Positions 48,201 to 56,267 of a stretch of DNA of 64,000 bases are shown in pieces. The DNA is from Cyclobacterium salsum. Lineage in GTDB: Bacteria > Bacteroidota > Bacteroidia > Cytophagales > Cyclobacteriaceae. Made by a program: the position numbers and the translations under genes. The stretch lies in NCBI RefSeq assembly GCF_010119245.1, contig NZ_WNKG01000011.1, forward strand, positions 124,001 to 188,000, read 5' to 3'. The notes below the pieces were generated by a model. The model had not been told where the DNA came from. It ran no database searches and saw nothing but the letters and a program-made list of their open reading frames with translations. Position 1 is the first letter of the stretch. Every line of letters starts with the position of its first letter.

Positions 48201-49619
48201 CATCAGTTCTCCGATGTCGATAACCTTCTCGTTGTATACTTTTCTGAGATTGGCATTGGCAAACTCCAGTTGGGGAACTTTGATCTCGAACAAGGAGATA
48301 TCCGACAAACTGTCCTCGTCTACCAAAGGATTGATTTCTACCTCGTTTATAGTGACCCGGTCATCGTAGGAAGACAAATAGATTCGACGGCCGGTAATCC
48401 AATGGATCTCATCTGCCAGGGCAATCCTTGCCCGGTCGATTTCCAAGGTGGCATCGTTGGCATAAAAGAAACTGTTTTCTTTCAATGCCTCATCCTGCCC
48501 AATGTACACCCCCTCCATGGAAAATCGGATATCATCAGCTTCAATCCGATTTTGGTTAGCCTGACTGACTCCCCTTTGAAGAAACTGTCCCTGGTTTATG
48601 GTGAGGTCTTGAATGGAAATCGAGGTAAGAACATCCCGGATTAATTCATAAAGATCCGTGGTCCTTCGTTCGTTTTCCAGGGTGGTTCGATCGGTATACA
48701 ACACAAATTCCGGTCCTTCCAGATTCAGGGATCCGACGTTTACCTCCGCGGTGCGAAACATTTCCATGATATCCGCATCTTCCAACACCAATTGCTCCAG
48801 GCCGATTTCATAATACACATCCGCTGCTCGCTGCAGGTCCGGAACCACTTGCAGGGCCTGAGCACTGATGCGTTTTTCCAACGAAGAAACCTCCACCTTT
48901 TCGGCTGTCACCCGGTGAATACTATCCGACAAAACGATGTCAAAATCATCAAAGTCCAGGCGGAAGCCTTCCAATCCAAAGGGTAGCTCATCCGGTTGTT
49001 CTCCCCCTACCTGAATATTTTTAACGTATAAGTTGGTATTGGAAGCGGAGATTGATTTTTGGCTGATAAAGTTTTCGATCAATAAATTGGCTTGTTCTAC
49101 GTAAAAATCTTTCACTACAATCTCCCGTACACGCTCACCCAGGGATTTTTGAATTTCATTTTCCAGTAACTGTAAGGGACTGGCATTGCTCGTATCTTCC
49201 GGGCTGGCATTTTGTCGGGACTGCACCCTGGGGGAGGTTAGTCGAAGCGTACCCACTGATAATTGGCCGGAGCTGCTAGAATAGCTAAGTCCCAGGAGGT
49301 CAAATTGGTCTATATCAATCCGGTAATAGGGAATTTTTTGTTCATCAAAAATAGCCGGATCGGTGGGGTTCAGGGAAAATCCCTTTACAAATAAGCCCCT
49401 TTGCAGCAACGAGAAATAAATTCGATCGAAATCTACTTCATATTTTCCTGCAGATACACTTTCTACCTGTTGCTTGATGAGTTCTCTAAACAACAGGTCA
49501 CCACCATAGTACAAGCCCGCTTGCAGAAATACGGTAAAAAAGACCAGGATTCCACCTACTTTTAGCCAGCGTTTCCTCCGGTTCTTTTGCTGTTTTGTAT
49601 GTAAACTTTCTTCCCCCAT
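45267..49619 (-). CDS. Giant envelope protein of AsmA/DUF748-like type
   Basis: A 1450-residue protein with a basic N-terminus (KQQKNRRKRW), a single membrane anchor (residues about 18-42) and then a very long run of beta-strand-rich repeats of about 130 residues each, with recurring units such as IDSLSISEGSFVYDN, VDDFSLALKDSIHTLTF and NLEVDDFSLAL-like turns. The C-terminal 220 residues (FSMGKMDQEREEAIVKASFLIND, KFTPPYPIAVEASVG) resemble the AsmA-like end region. Proteins of this type are thought to form lipid-carrying bridges across the periplasm. The C-terminus is acidic (PAKEEEEEGFENEE). Function here is inferred. Confidence 0.72.
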   Translation of the reverse strand: MGEESLHTKQQKNRRKRWLKVGGILVFFTVFLQAGLYYGGDLLFRELIKQQVESVSAGKYEVDFDRIYFSLLQRGLFVKGFSLNPTDPAIFDEQKIPYYRIDIDQFDLLGLSYSSSSGQLSVGTLRLTSPRVQSRQNASPEDTSNASPLQLLENEIQKSLGERVREIVVKDFYVEQANLLIENFISQKSISASNTNLYVKNIQVGGEQPDELPFGLEGFRLDFDDFDIVLSDSIHRVTAEKVEVSSLEKRISAQALQVVPDLQRAADVYYEIGLEQLVLEDADIMEMFRTAEVNVGSLNLEGPEFVLYTDRTTLENERRTTDLYELIRDVLTSISIQDLTINQGQFLQRGVSQANQNRIEADDIRFSMEGVYIGQDEALKENSFFYANDATLEIDRARIALADEIHWITGRRIYLSSYDDRVTINEVEINPLVDEDSLSDISLFEIKVPQLEFANANLRKVYNEKVIDIGELMIRSPDVVIKDILGNSEKPERSTQLASLQQLTKGFLNAIYIQRLEMQEGSLVLDNHLRLRQDSLSFGKIDFVLENFQLDEQQLMDSSSRIFLAENLQLEIEDYALKLSDNLHLFSADKIRIDTKREELMINGFRLQPHSPEEVLQLLDRYGRTTVLDITIPEFLASGVDINQAYFQEKLFINHIDIPSPNIQWTKYIPSGEEEQAKLERGDILNLITNYFEVVSIDSLSISEGSFVYDNFANERFRTFAEKDIEVNIRNFYLDEKVDPAENQTLFAEEVDVNLNNYLFNIANGKYSIVAERITFNSATEEINTFNVRLNPNRYLDSKVSIAATIPELSFRGVDLEAFLFDNTLSLSELKLTDAGVKLSINRDYGEEETEAEPEEEKPAGRKLPKRIDVIRIDSILTSNASFNVAYYQEGKDLDLIKTGINLSIAAFLLDSARLSEGDIASFFSNVSLEVDDFSLALKDSIHTLTFSKIGFDSGDEEILVDNLRIDPSQISGIKGVPVVRASVPRVTINTRSLQSFQRTGSLDVSLLQFSDPDVSIYLDEDETLTLLQPEKEKEVVQKILESLLIRDFNLSGGKLALINKADTTKVTAFENLSLILSDLNFDFTQNQTISSEFFFSNDFQFELKDYELDLPDSLNRLQIGQVLISSNQLVLNDIRFFPKSGRYAYTREVGTQTDVAELYIPQVVVDGLDAGKFIAEEKLVARSMTVYSPHVEIFRDKRIPEDTTVVKPMPQQVMDAMSMVMVLDTLLVTDGRLRYREFPEKGMVPGEINFSRMEGLMYPFSMGKMDQEREEAIVKASFLINDAADLDVSLSMKFTPPYPIAVEASVGSFELPVINSILESNAFVTVERGKIREGEWHFTADQEHAIGEMTLKYNDLKVRLLEERTLKRAGGRKGILTFVINALAMRKNNPRPLFKRLVSSPIYKERTPYKFVFNYMWKATFSGLMGSSGLMQPRIPAKEEEEEGFENEE

Positions 49620-49697
49620 TGCCAGATCAAGAATACAAAATAAAGTGGATATTATTCAAAAATCTGAAACAAAAGAAGCGATTAGCGCGAGATATCT

Positions 49698-49740
49698 AAA
49701 AAAAAAATCCGGCAATGTACACTCAGGTATACCTGCCGGA
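49698..49740 (-). terminator. Terminator of the tRNA-like RNA gene
   Basis: Reverse strand: TCCGGCA and TGCCGGA pair around a 19-nt loop, followed by a run of ten T. It begins 14 nt after the RNA's acceptor stem and shows that the RNA gene is a separate transcription unit. Confidence 0.85.
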
Positions 49741-49754
49741 TAGTTACTTCTTGC

Positions 49755-49895
49755 TGTAGGAGAAGGATTCGAACCTCCACGGAGCTGTTAGGCAACACAT
49801 TGAGCTCGATGTGTGCTTTATCCAGTACACCAGATAAATCCGGATTCCCCACCCCCGAGACAGGAGGGCTTGTCTGCCAATTTCAACATCCTACA
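49755..49895 (-). ncRNA. tRNA-like RNA, class II, with about 73-nt variable region
   Basis: The 141-nt RNA starts TGTAGGA and ends TCCTACA, seven perfect pairs. T8 and G9 are followed by a D arm of the tRNA-Leu type (TTGAAATTGGCAGACAAG), an anticodon-like stem CCCTC/GGGGG with loop CTGTCTC, and at the other end a canonical T arm (GGAGG, TTCGAAT, CCTTC). Where a class II tRNA has 11-23 nt, about 73 nt are inserted; they form a GGGG/CTCC closing stem with two hairpins (TTTATC/GATAAA and ACACAT/ATGTGT). The loop gives GUC at positions 34-36 (an Asp anticodon) and an unusual T at 37. Discriminator G, CCA not encoded. It may be an atypical tRNA, a decayed one, or a tRNA-shaped regulatory RNA. Confidence 0.65.
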
Positions 49896-50106
49896 AGTTG
49901 ACACCAAAATATAATTTAAAACGATTGGCAGCACTACCATCCGTGAATATTTTGATGCTTCAAATGTAATGAAAGCTTACTTTTAAAGAAATAATTTCAT
50001 AAAAAATTATCTATTTTTTAATACTATTCAATAAAAAGCCAAAATTTGAGATTAATTGTTAATTGTAACCCCTATTTAATTCTCTCGGTTAACAAATCAA
50101 TAACCA
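49896..50106 (-). promoter_or_regulatory. Upstream region of the tRNA-like RNA
   Basis: AT-rich, about 210 bases. Reverse strand TATATTTTG ends 9 nt before the RNA's 5' end; it is one base longer than the TAnnTTTG box but correctly placed for a transcript that begins at or just before the acceptor stem. No gene seen in the rest. Confidence 0.4.
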
Positions 50107-51141
50107 TTAGGAATCAAGCTGCACGTAATTTTCCCACTTTTCTATTACGGCGGCCATGTCTTCAGGAATTTCTGATTCAAAAAACAGATTTTCGCCGGTA
50201 ATGGGGTGGACAAAGCCCAATGACTGCGCGTGTAGGGCCTGCCGGGGAATCAGCTTGAAACAATTTTTTACAAAGGAGGTGTATTTGGCATATTGCGTTC
50301 CCTTTCTGATTTTATCTCCTCCATAAACGGCATCATTGAACAGGGGGTGACCGATGTATTTCATATGAACGCGTATTTGATGGGTTCTACCGGTTTCCAG
50401 CGAACAGCTGGTTAAACTCACATAGCGGAATCGCTGCAGCAGCTTCCAGTGGGTAATCGCCGATTTGCCTGCGGTCCCATCGGGATAGGCCTGCATTACT
50501 TTACGATCTTTCATTCCCCTGCCTATGGGTACGTCCACCGTTCCTTCCTCCTCGACCGGCTCGCCCCATACCAGCGCCAGGTAGGTTCGCTTGATGCTGT
50601 GGTCAAAAAATTGAGCGGCCAGGTGCGCCATGGCCTGCTCGGATTTGGCTACCACCAAAAGACCGGAGGTATCCTTATCAATGCGATGAACCAATCCAGG
50701 TCTGCCGGAATTTCCAGGCAATTCCGGAAGCTGATTGAAATAATAGGCCAATCCATTTACCAGCGTACCGGTCCAGTTTCCATGGGCCGGATGCACCACC
50801 ATTCCAGCGGGCTTGTTGACCACCAGCAGGTATTCGTCCTCGTAGCGGATGTCTAGCGGAATGGGTTCCGGAACCACGTCAGTATCCTTGCGGCTACGTT
50901 CCATGACAAAATAAACCTGATCTCCCGCTTTCGTCTTGTAATTGGCCTTTACAGGCTGGCCGTTCACTTTTACAATTCCCGCTACGATACTCTGCTGCAC
51001 CTTATTCCGGGAAGCATTGGCCACTTTGTCCGTAATAAATTTGTCTATACGCAGGGGCCTTTGCCCCGGATCTACCTGCAGCTCATACGGTTCGAAATAG
51101 GATTCCTCCTCCGGCAATTCTCCCTCATTGGATGTAGTCAT
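50107..51141 (-). CDS. rluD: 23S rRNA pseudouridine synthase, RluD type
   Basis: A 344-residue RluA-family pseudouridine synthase. An N-terminal S4 RNA-binding domain (RIDKFITDKVANASRNKVQQSIVAGIVKVNG, residues about 30-75) is followed by the catalytic domain with VVNKPAGMVVHPAHGN and the catalytic Asp in HRIDKDTSGLLVVAKS; LETGRTHQIRVHMKYIGHPLFND is the C-terminal signature. RluD makes pseudouridines in helix 69. The first 30 residues are acidic. It is divergent from the next gene. Confidence 0.92.
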   Translation of the reverse strand: MTTSNEGELPEEESYFEPYELQVDPGQRPLRIDKFITDKVANASRNKVQQSIVAGIVKVNGQPVKANYKTKAGDQVYFVMERSRKDTDVVPEPIPLDIRYEDEYLLVVNKPAGMVVHPAHGNWTGTLVNGLAYYFNQLPELPGNSGRPGLVHRIDKDTSGLLVVAKSEQAMAHLAAQFFDHSIKRTYLALVWGEPVEEEGTVDVPIGRGMKDRKVMQAYPDGTAGKSAITHWKLLQRFRYVSLTSCSLETGRTHQIRVHMKYIGHPLFNDAVYGGDKIRKGTQYAKYTSFVKNCFKLIPRQALHAQSLGFVHPITGENLFFESEIPEDMAAVIEKWENYVQLDS

Positions 51142-51207
51142 GGCACAAAATTAGGATATGATGAAAAACAATCAGAATTTTAATCTAAAATCCCTAAATA
51201 TAATTTC

Positions 51208-52116
51208 TTGGAAAGCGATAAATCCCCCATTTACCAACCACTTGAACTACCTCTACTTTACGAAAAGAAGGTGCATGTAGTCGTAAAACGGCTGGATCTG
51301 ATGCATCCGGGCATGCAGGGTAATAAGTATTACAAGCTTCGCTACAATATACAAGAAGCAAAAAAAAGCGGCCACACCCAAGTCCTGACGTTTGGAGGCG
51401 CCTATTCCAACCATATTCACGCCACGGCAATGGCTTGTGCAGAAGCGGGCATTCAGGCCGTAGGTATTATCCGGGGAGCCGTGGATGATCCGCTAAATCC
51501 CACCTTGGCGGATGCCAGGGAGCAAGGCATGCGATTATACCCGCTTTCCCGCTCAGATTACCGGGAAAAACAAAGTGACCGCGTGATTGCGGGGCTCCGC
51601 CAAGTATTCGGAGATTTTTACCTGATCCCGGAGGGAGGCACCAACGCTTTTGCTATTCGGGGTGCCTCGGAGATTTTATCGCATGAGGATGCCTCCATGC
51701 AAGTAATAGCCCTTCCGGTAGGTACGGGCGGTACCCTTGCCGGAATTGCTGCCAGCGCACTGCCTCACCAACAAGTACTCGGCTTCTCGGCTTTAAAAGG
51801 TGATTTTATACGAAAGGAAGTACAACAACTACTGGAAGCACACCACATCAATCCTCCCAAACCCGTGGAAATCCAAACCGATTTTCACTTTGGAGGCTAT
51901 GCCAAATTCACGCCGGAACTCATCGGTTTTATCAAGCATATGCAAGTCCAGGCCAATCTGCCGCTGGATCCCATATACACGGGAAAGCTATTTTTCGGAC
52001 TATTGGAACTGATCCGAAAAGATTATTTTCCAAAAGGAATCAAAATACTTGCCCTGCACACCGGTGGGTTGCAAGGAATCAGGGGATTTAACCAACGCTT
52101 TGGATTGGATCTATAA
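51208..52116 (+). CDS. D-cysteine desulfhydrase/ACC deaminase-like PLP enzyme
   Basis: A 302-residue fold-type II PLP enzyme. The PLP Lys is in MQGNKYYKLRYNI (near residues 36-41), with TFGGAYSNHIHATA as the Ser/Asn-rich phosphate loop and ALPVGTGGTLAGIA as the Gly loop; LHTGGLQGI is the C-terminal block. Families with this pattern include D-cysteine desulfhydrase and 1-aminocyclopropane-1-carboxylate deaminase; which one cannot be told. The frame begins with TTG, as no ATG lies near the N-terminus. Its stop codon is followed directly by the tandem palindrome array. Confidence 0.83.
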   Translation: MESDKSPIYQPLELPLLYEKKVHVVVKRLDLMHPGMQGNKYYKLRYNIQEAKKSGHTQVLTFGGAYSNHIHATAMACAEAGIQAVGIIRGAVDDPLNPTLADAREQGMRLYPLSRSDYREKQSDRVIAGLRQVFGDFYLIPEGGTNAFAIRGASEILSHEDASMQVIALPVGTGGTLAGIAASALPHQQVLGFSALKGDFIRKEVQQLLEAHHINPPKPVEIQTDFHFGGYAKFTPELIGFIKHMQVQANLPLDPIYTGKLFFGLLELIRKDYFPKGIKILALHTGGLQGIRGFNQRFGLDL

Positions 52117-52119
52117 GAA

Positions 52120-52868
52120 ATAAGGCGATCATATACGTAAACCCCTTAAATCTCTTATATTCCCTTTTTTTTTAAACCATATAAGGTATTTAAGTAAATA
52201 TAAGGGCGATCGTTATCCCTTACATGTCCTTATATCTCTTATATGGTTCCCCTTTTTTTTAAACCATATAAGGTATTTAAGTAAATATAAGGGCGATCGT
52301 TATCCCTCACATGCCCTTATATCTCTTATATGATTCCCCTTTTTTTAAACCATATAAGGCATTTAAGTAAATATAAGGGGCGATCGTTATCCCTTACATG
52401 TCCTTATATCACTTATATGGTCCCCCTTTTTTTTAAACCATATAAGGTATTTAAGTAAATATAAGGGGCGATCGTTATCCCTTACATGTCCTTATATCAC
52501 TTATATGGTCCCCCTTTTTTTTAAACCATATAAGGTATTTAAGTAAATATAAGGGCGATCGTTATCCCTTACATGTCCTTATATCTCTTATATGGTTCCC
52601 CTTTTTTTTTAAACCATATAAGGCATTGAAGTAAATATAAGGGCGATCGTTATCTCTCACATGCCCTTATATTTCTTATATGGTTCCCCTTTTTTTAAAC
52701 CATATAAGGCATTGAAGTAAATATAAGGGGGGTCGTTATCCCTTACATGTCCTTATATCTCTTATATGGTTCCCCTTTTTTTAAACCATATAAGGTATTT
52801 AAGTAAATATAAGGGCGATCGTTATCCCTCACATGCCCTTATATTTCTTATATGGTTCCCCCTATTTT
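52120..52868. repeat. Tandem array of palindromic 86-88 bp units
   Basis: Eight full copies start at about 52174, 52261, 52347, 52435, 52523, 52611, 52697 and 52783, after a diverged partial copy. Unit order: AACCATATAAG, a spacer, TATAAGGG, a core with GCGATCGTTATC, CCTTATAT, CTTATATGGTT, CCCC and a T-run. The arms AACCATATAAG/CTTATATGGTT (11 bp) and ATATAAGG/CCTTATAT (8 bp) make each unit a hairpin. Sequence between copies differs by only a few bases. The array fills the gap between the converging genes ending at 52116 and 52884 and contains no open frame. No spacers are present. Confidence 0.9.
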
Positions 52869-52883
52869 AACGTAAAACTACAG

Positions 52884-54236
52884 TCAGACCGCTCCTGCCA
52901 CTTCTACCTTTTGAAGGATGTCTTCATAATCCAGCCGGTCCCAGTTTTGGGTGATTAGAGGATCACTCATGACCTGATCCATTACCTTTTCCTGGATTTT
53001 GCCGATGGCATAGGCTTCGGAATACTTCATGTCAGAGAAGGTAACCATGCTGTACAATGGCACCCACTCCTTCGGGTATAGTTCGTAAAGCCGGGCTTCA
53101 ATTTTCTTGCGGATAAGAAATTTTGGATCGGCTACATTATCACTCATTTCGACAAAATTATCCATCGCCAACTGGCAAATGGCATCCGTGTCGGGCTTAC
53201 GTCCTTTCTGAAACTTTTCAAACACCAAATCCCAGGAGAAGGTCCCGTACTTTTCCAACAACCCATCCAGAATAAAGCAATCTTCAAACCCACAGTTCAT
53301 CCCCTGTCCGTAAAAAGGCACCATGGCGTGGGCCGCATCGCCGATTAGCAAGGTGTTGTTTTCCGTCCAGGGATAACATTCCGTGTTAATCAATGCGGAA
53401 GTAGGATTGCTATTAAAATCCCGTACCAGGTTGGGCATCAACGCCTGGGCATCATTAAAATGCGTTTTAAAAACCTGAAGGATATCCTGATCATCGTGAA
53501 TGTTTTCGAAGCTGACTTTATAGCCTTCGAAGGGCAAAAACAAGGTGCAGGTAAACGATTTATCCTGATTGGGCAGCGCGATCAGCATGAATTTGCCTCT
53601 CGGCCAGATATGCAGGGCGTTGGGATCCATGGCAAATTCCCCTTCCGGTGTAGGCGGGATGCTTAGCTCTTTGTACCCGTGGGAAATGTATTGTTGGCTG
53701 AAGTTGAATCGAAGTTGACTTTGAAAGGCATTTCTGAGCGATGAATAGGCACCGTCGGAGCCGATCAGTACTTCCGTCTGTATGCTTTTGGGAGCTCCAT
53801 CCGCCAAACTAAAGGTCACTTCCCTGGTGCCTACATTTACCCGCTCTACTTTGTGTTCAAAATGGAGCTTGGCACCAAGGGCCTCCGCTTCATCCAGCAA
53901 AATTTTGTTAAACGAATTTCTGCTGATCGAATAGATGGCTTGGTTTTCTTTGCCATAGGGCTGGAAGAACGTATTGCCGTGCTCGTCATGAATTCTTCTC
54001 CCATGCATGGGCTGTATGTGGGGAAGTACTTTCTCTTTTATGCCGGCTTTTTCCAGGGCTTTCCACCCCCGGTAACTTAGAGCCATATTAATGGAACGTC
54101 CCTCTCCGGAAGCATTAACCTGCCGCCAGTCTTTTCTTTTCTCATATATGGACACATCTAACCCTCGTTTTTTAAGGTAGATTGCCAAGAGGGAACCAAT
54201 TAATCCCGCCCCCAATAGGTCTATTTTTTCATTCAT
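52884..54236 (-). CDS. kmo: Kynurenine 3-monooxygenase
   Basis: A 450-residue FAD enzyme that hydroxylates L-kynurenine with NADPH and O2. FAD-binding motif LLGAGLIGSLLAIYLKKRG is at residues about 7-25, and LIGDAAHAMVPFYGQGMNCGFEDC holds the second FAD site; GSDGAYSSLRNAF is also present. A C-terminal hydrophobic stretch seen in eukaryotic KMO is absent. Third in haaO-kynU-kmo, 31 nt after kynU. The product goes to kynU and then to 3-hydroxyanthranilate. Confidence 0.94.
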   Translation of the reverse strand: MNEKIDLLGAGLIGSLLAIYLKKRGLDVSIYEKRKDWRQVNASGEGRSINMALSYRGWKALEKAGIKEKVLPHIQPMHGRRIHDEHGNTFFQPYGKENQAIYSISRNSFNKILLDEAEALGAKLHFEHKVERVNVGTREVTFSLADGAPKSIQTEVLIGSDGAYSSLRNAFQSQLRFNFSQQYISHGYKELSIPPTPEGEFAMDPNALHIWPRGKFMLIALPNQDKSFTCTLFLPFEGYKVSFENIHDDQDILQVFKTHFNDAQALMPNLVRDFNSNPTSALINTECYPWTENNTLLIGDAAHAMVPFYGQGMNCGFEDCFILDGLLEKYGTFSWDLVFEKFQKGRKPDTDAICQLAMDNFVEMSDNVADPKFLIRKKIEARLYELYPKEWVPLYSMVTFSDMKYSEAYAIGKIQEKVMDQVMSDPLITQNWDRLDYEDILQKVEVAGAV

Positions 54237-54267
54237 ATTTTTAATAGGTTTTGGACTTGTTCTTCAT

Positions 54268-55545
54268 TCAGGTCAACGATGCTTTCAAAATGTTACTGAA
54301 GGCAAACACTTCCTGAAAGGTATTATAAAGAGGTGCCGGAGCCAGGCGAACTACATTTGGATTTCTCCAATCCGCCACTACGCCATTCTCCGTCCATTTT
54401 TCAACCATTTCTTTACCTCCTTTGGGAATTAGAACTGACAATTGGCAACCCCTATCCACTGGTTTTGAAGGAGTTATTATATGTAACTCCTCCCGGCTAC
54501 CTATTGTTTCACGGATTACAAACTCCATATAGCCTGTCAATAGTTCGGACTTGGCCCATATATTTTCCAAACCGGCTGCAGAAAAGATATCCAGTGAAGC
54601 CTGTAGTGCCCCAAGGCCTAAAATCGGATCATTGCTCAAAAGCCAGCCGTCCGCCCCTTGCATGGGCAGAAATCCCTTTTTCATCTCAAAGCGCCTCTCT
54701 TCCAGATAACCCCACCATCCTGCAAACCGGGGAATTTCAGGGTCGTCACCATGCTTCTGATGAACAAAAATTCCAGACACATTGCCAGGGCCGGCATTCA
54801 GGTATTTGTAGCTACACCAGGTGGCAAAATCCACCCCCCAGTCGTGCAGGGATAAGGGCACGTTTCCAATGGCATGCGCCAGATCCAGCCCTACCGTTAT
54901 GCCATATCGTCCCGCTTCCCGGCTTATGGCCTCCATGTCAAAACACTGACCGGTATAATACTGCACCCCAGACATCATGAGCAGTGCCAATTCATCTTTA
55001 TGCTGCCGTATCTTCTGAAGAATATCCTCCGTTCTTAGCAAATATTCGCCGGGCCGGGCGGAAATTTCCAATAGCGCTTCCTCCGGATCATAGCCATGAT
55101 ACTTTAACTGAGACTCCAAAACATACTGATCGGAAGGAAAGGCACCGGATTCCGTAAGGATTTTATACTTCTTTCCCTCGGGTCTATAGAAGGAAACAAG
55201 CAATAAATGCAGGTTAACCGTCAAACTATTCATGGCTACCACTTCCTCCCTGGTAGCTCCCAATAAGGCGGCAAGTTGGCCTTTGGAAGGCTTGCGAGCA
55301 TCCACCCAGGGCACTTCTCCTTCAAAATGCCCTTCCACTCCTTTGGCTGCCCATTTTTCCAGATCTTTTGCAATATACGCGGAAACCGCCCGGGGTTGCA
55401 GACCCAGGGAATTGCCACAAAAATACAAAGCCGTTTTGCCCTTTTTCTTTGGTAGAAAAAACTGCTTTCGGAAGCCTTTCAATGGATCCTTTTCGTCCAT
55501 TTCTTTGGCAAAATCCAAGGTCAATTCATAGGTTGGTGGTCCCAT
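54268..55545 (-). CDS. kynU: Kynureninase
   Basis: A 425-residue fold-type I PLP hydrolase cleaving 3-hydroxykynurenine to 3-hydroxyanthranilate and alanine. Seen: YFCGNSLGLQPRAVSAYI at the N-terminus, MNSLTVNLHLLLVSFY, VGLDLAHAIGNVPLSLHDW and the PLP Lys in WCSYKYLNAGPGNVSG, the family signature. Length normal. 53 nt after the 3-hydroxyanthranilate dioxygenase gene. Confidence 0.95.
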   Translation of the reverse strand: MGPPTYELTLDFAKEMDEKDPLKGFRKQFFLPKKKGKTALYFCGNSLGLQPRAVSAYIAKDLEKWAAKGVEGHFEGEVPWVDARKPSKGQLAALLGATREEVVAMNSLTVNLHLLLVSFYRPEGKKYKILTESGAFPSDQYVLESQLKYHGYDPEEALLEISARPGEYLLRTEDILQKIRQHKDELALLMMSGVQYYTGQCFDMEAISREAGRYGITVGLDLAHAIGNVPLSLHDWGVDFATWCSYKYLNAGPGNVSGIFVHQKHGDDPEIPRFAGWWGYLEERRFEMKKGFLPMQGADGWLLSNDPILGLGALQASLDIFSAAGLENIWAKSELLTGYMEFVIRETIGSREELHIITPSKPVDRGCQLSVLIPKGGKEMVEKWTENGVVADWRNPNVVRLAPAPLYNTFQEVFAFSNILKASLT

Positions 55546-55598
55546 TGGTTCGGCGATAGGAATTCCTGTGGAAGGGTGAAGAAAAGAAATTTACCAGG

Positions 55599-56111
55599 TT
55601 ACTTCTGCATGACGGTACCACATTCATCACAGGTAGTATGGGCCGGATTGGCCCAAAACCGCTCCATGATTGGGGGTAATTGATTGACGATATCGGTAAT
55701 GGGTTCAAATTCCTCGTAAAGTTTGTGTCCGCAGTTTTCACAAAACCAAAGGAATCCGTCCTTCTCCCCCGGCTTTCGGTACCTCTCGATCACCAGGCCC
55801 ACCGTATTGGCTGGCCGGCGAGGGCTGTGTGGGGTCCGTGGTGGTAACAAAAAAACCTCTCCTTCCCGGATGGAAATGTCCTTCATTTGGCCATCATCCA
55901 CTATTTTTAGGGTGATATCCCCTTCCACCTGGTAAAAAAACTCTTCCCCTTCATTGTAATGGTAGTCTTTTCGGGCATTGGGTCCGCCGACGACCATGAC
56001 AATAAAATCATCGTTATCCAGATATAGCTGCTGATTGCCCACGGGTGGCTTTAGCAGGTGACGGTTTTCTTCTATCCACTTGGCAAAGTTAATCGGTTGG
56101 GAAATGGGCAT
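55599..56111 (-). CDS. nbaC: 3-hydroxyanthranilate 3,4-dioxygenase
   Basis: A 170-residue cupin dioxygenase that opens the ring of 3-hydroxyanthranilate and leads to quinolinate and NAD. Fe(II) ligands expected at His51, Glu57 and His95 are in DYHYNEGEEFFYQVEG and PPRTPHSPRRP. At the C-terminus two Cys pairs (Cys124, Cys127, Cys161, Cys164; CENCGHKLY and CDECGTVMQK) make the rubredoxin-like second metal site of bacterial enzymes. It is the first gene of the three-gene kynurenine unit. Confidence 0.95.
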   Translation of the reverse strand: MPISQPINFAKWIEENRHLLKPPVGNQQLYLDNDDFIVMVVGGPNARKDYHYNEGEEFFYQVEGDITLKIVDDGQMKDISIREGEVFLLPPRTPHSPRRPANTVGLVIERYRKPGEKDGFLWFCENCGHKLYEEFEPITDIVNQLPPIMERFWANPAHTTCDECGTVMQK

Positions 56112-56198
56112 GGTTTTATACGTTTAGTTGAATAAAACAGTAGGTTATCACGAACCAAAACTAAGTACAAATATGACAAAATATACCAAGTCTTGCCA

Positions 56199-56242
56199 AA
56201 AAACAAAAAAAGCCCGGCCCAAAAGAAATTTTTGAGCTGGGC
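56199..56242 (-). terminator. Terminator after the DUF4382 gene
   Basis: Stem GCCCGGC with GCTGGGC (one G-T pair) and a T-rich run on the reverse strand. It lies 26 nt after the DUF4382 stop. Confidence 0.8.
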
Positions 56243-56267
56243 AAATATTACTCATTTCCTGTTCAAA

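Noticed and set aside
49755-49895. Ordinary tRNA-Leu, tRNA-Ser or tmRNA
   Set aside because: The anticodon loop and the size of the variable region do not fit Leu or Ser, and no tmRNA tag frame or pseudoknots are seen.
52120-52868. CRISPR array
   Set aside because: The units follow each other without unique spacers, are 86-88 bp long, and no cas gene is near. It is a tandem repeat.
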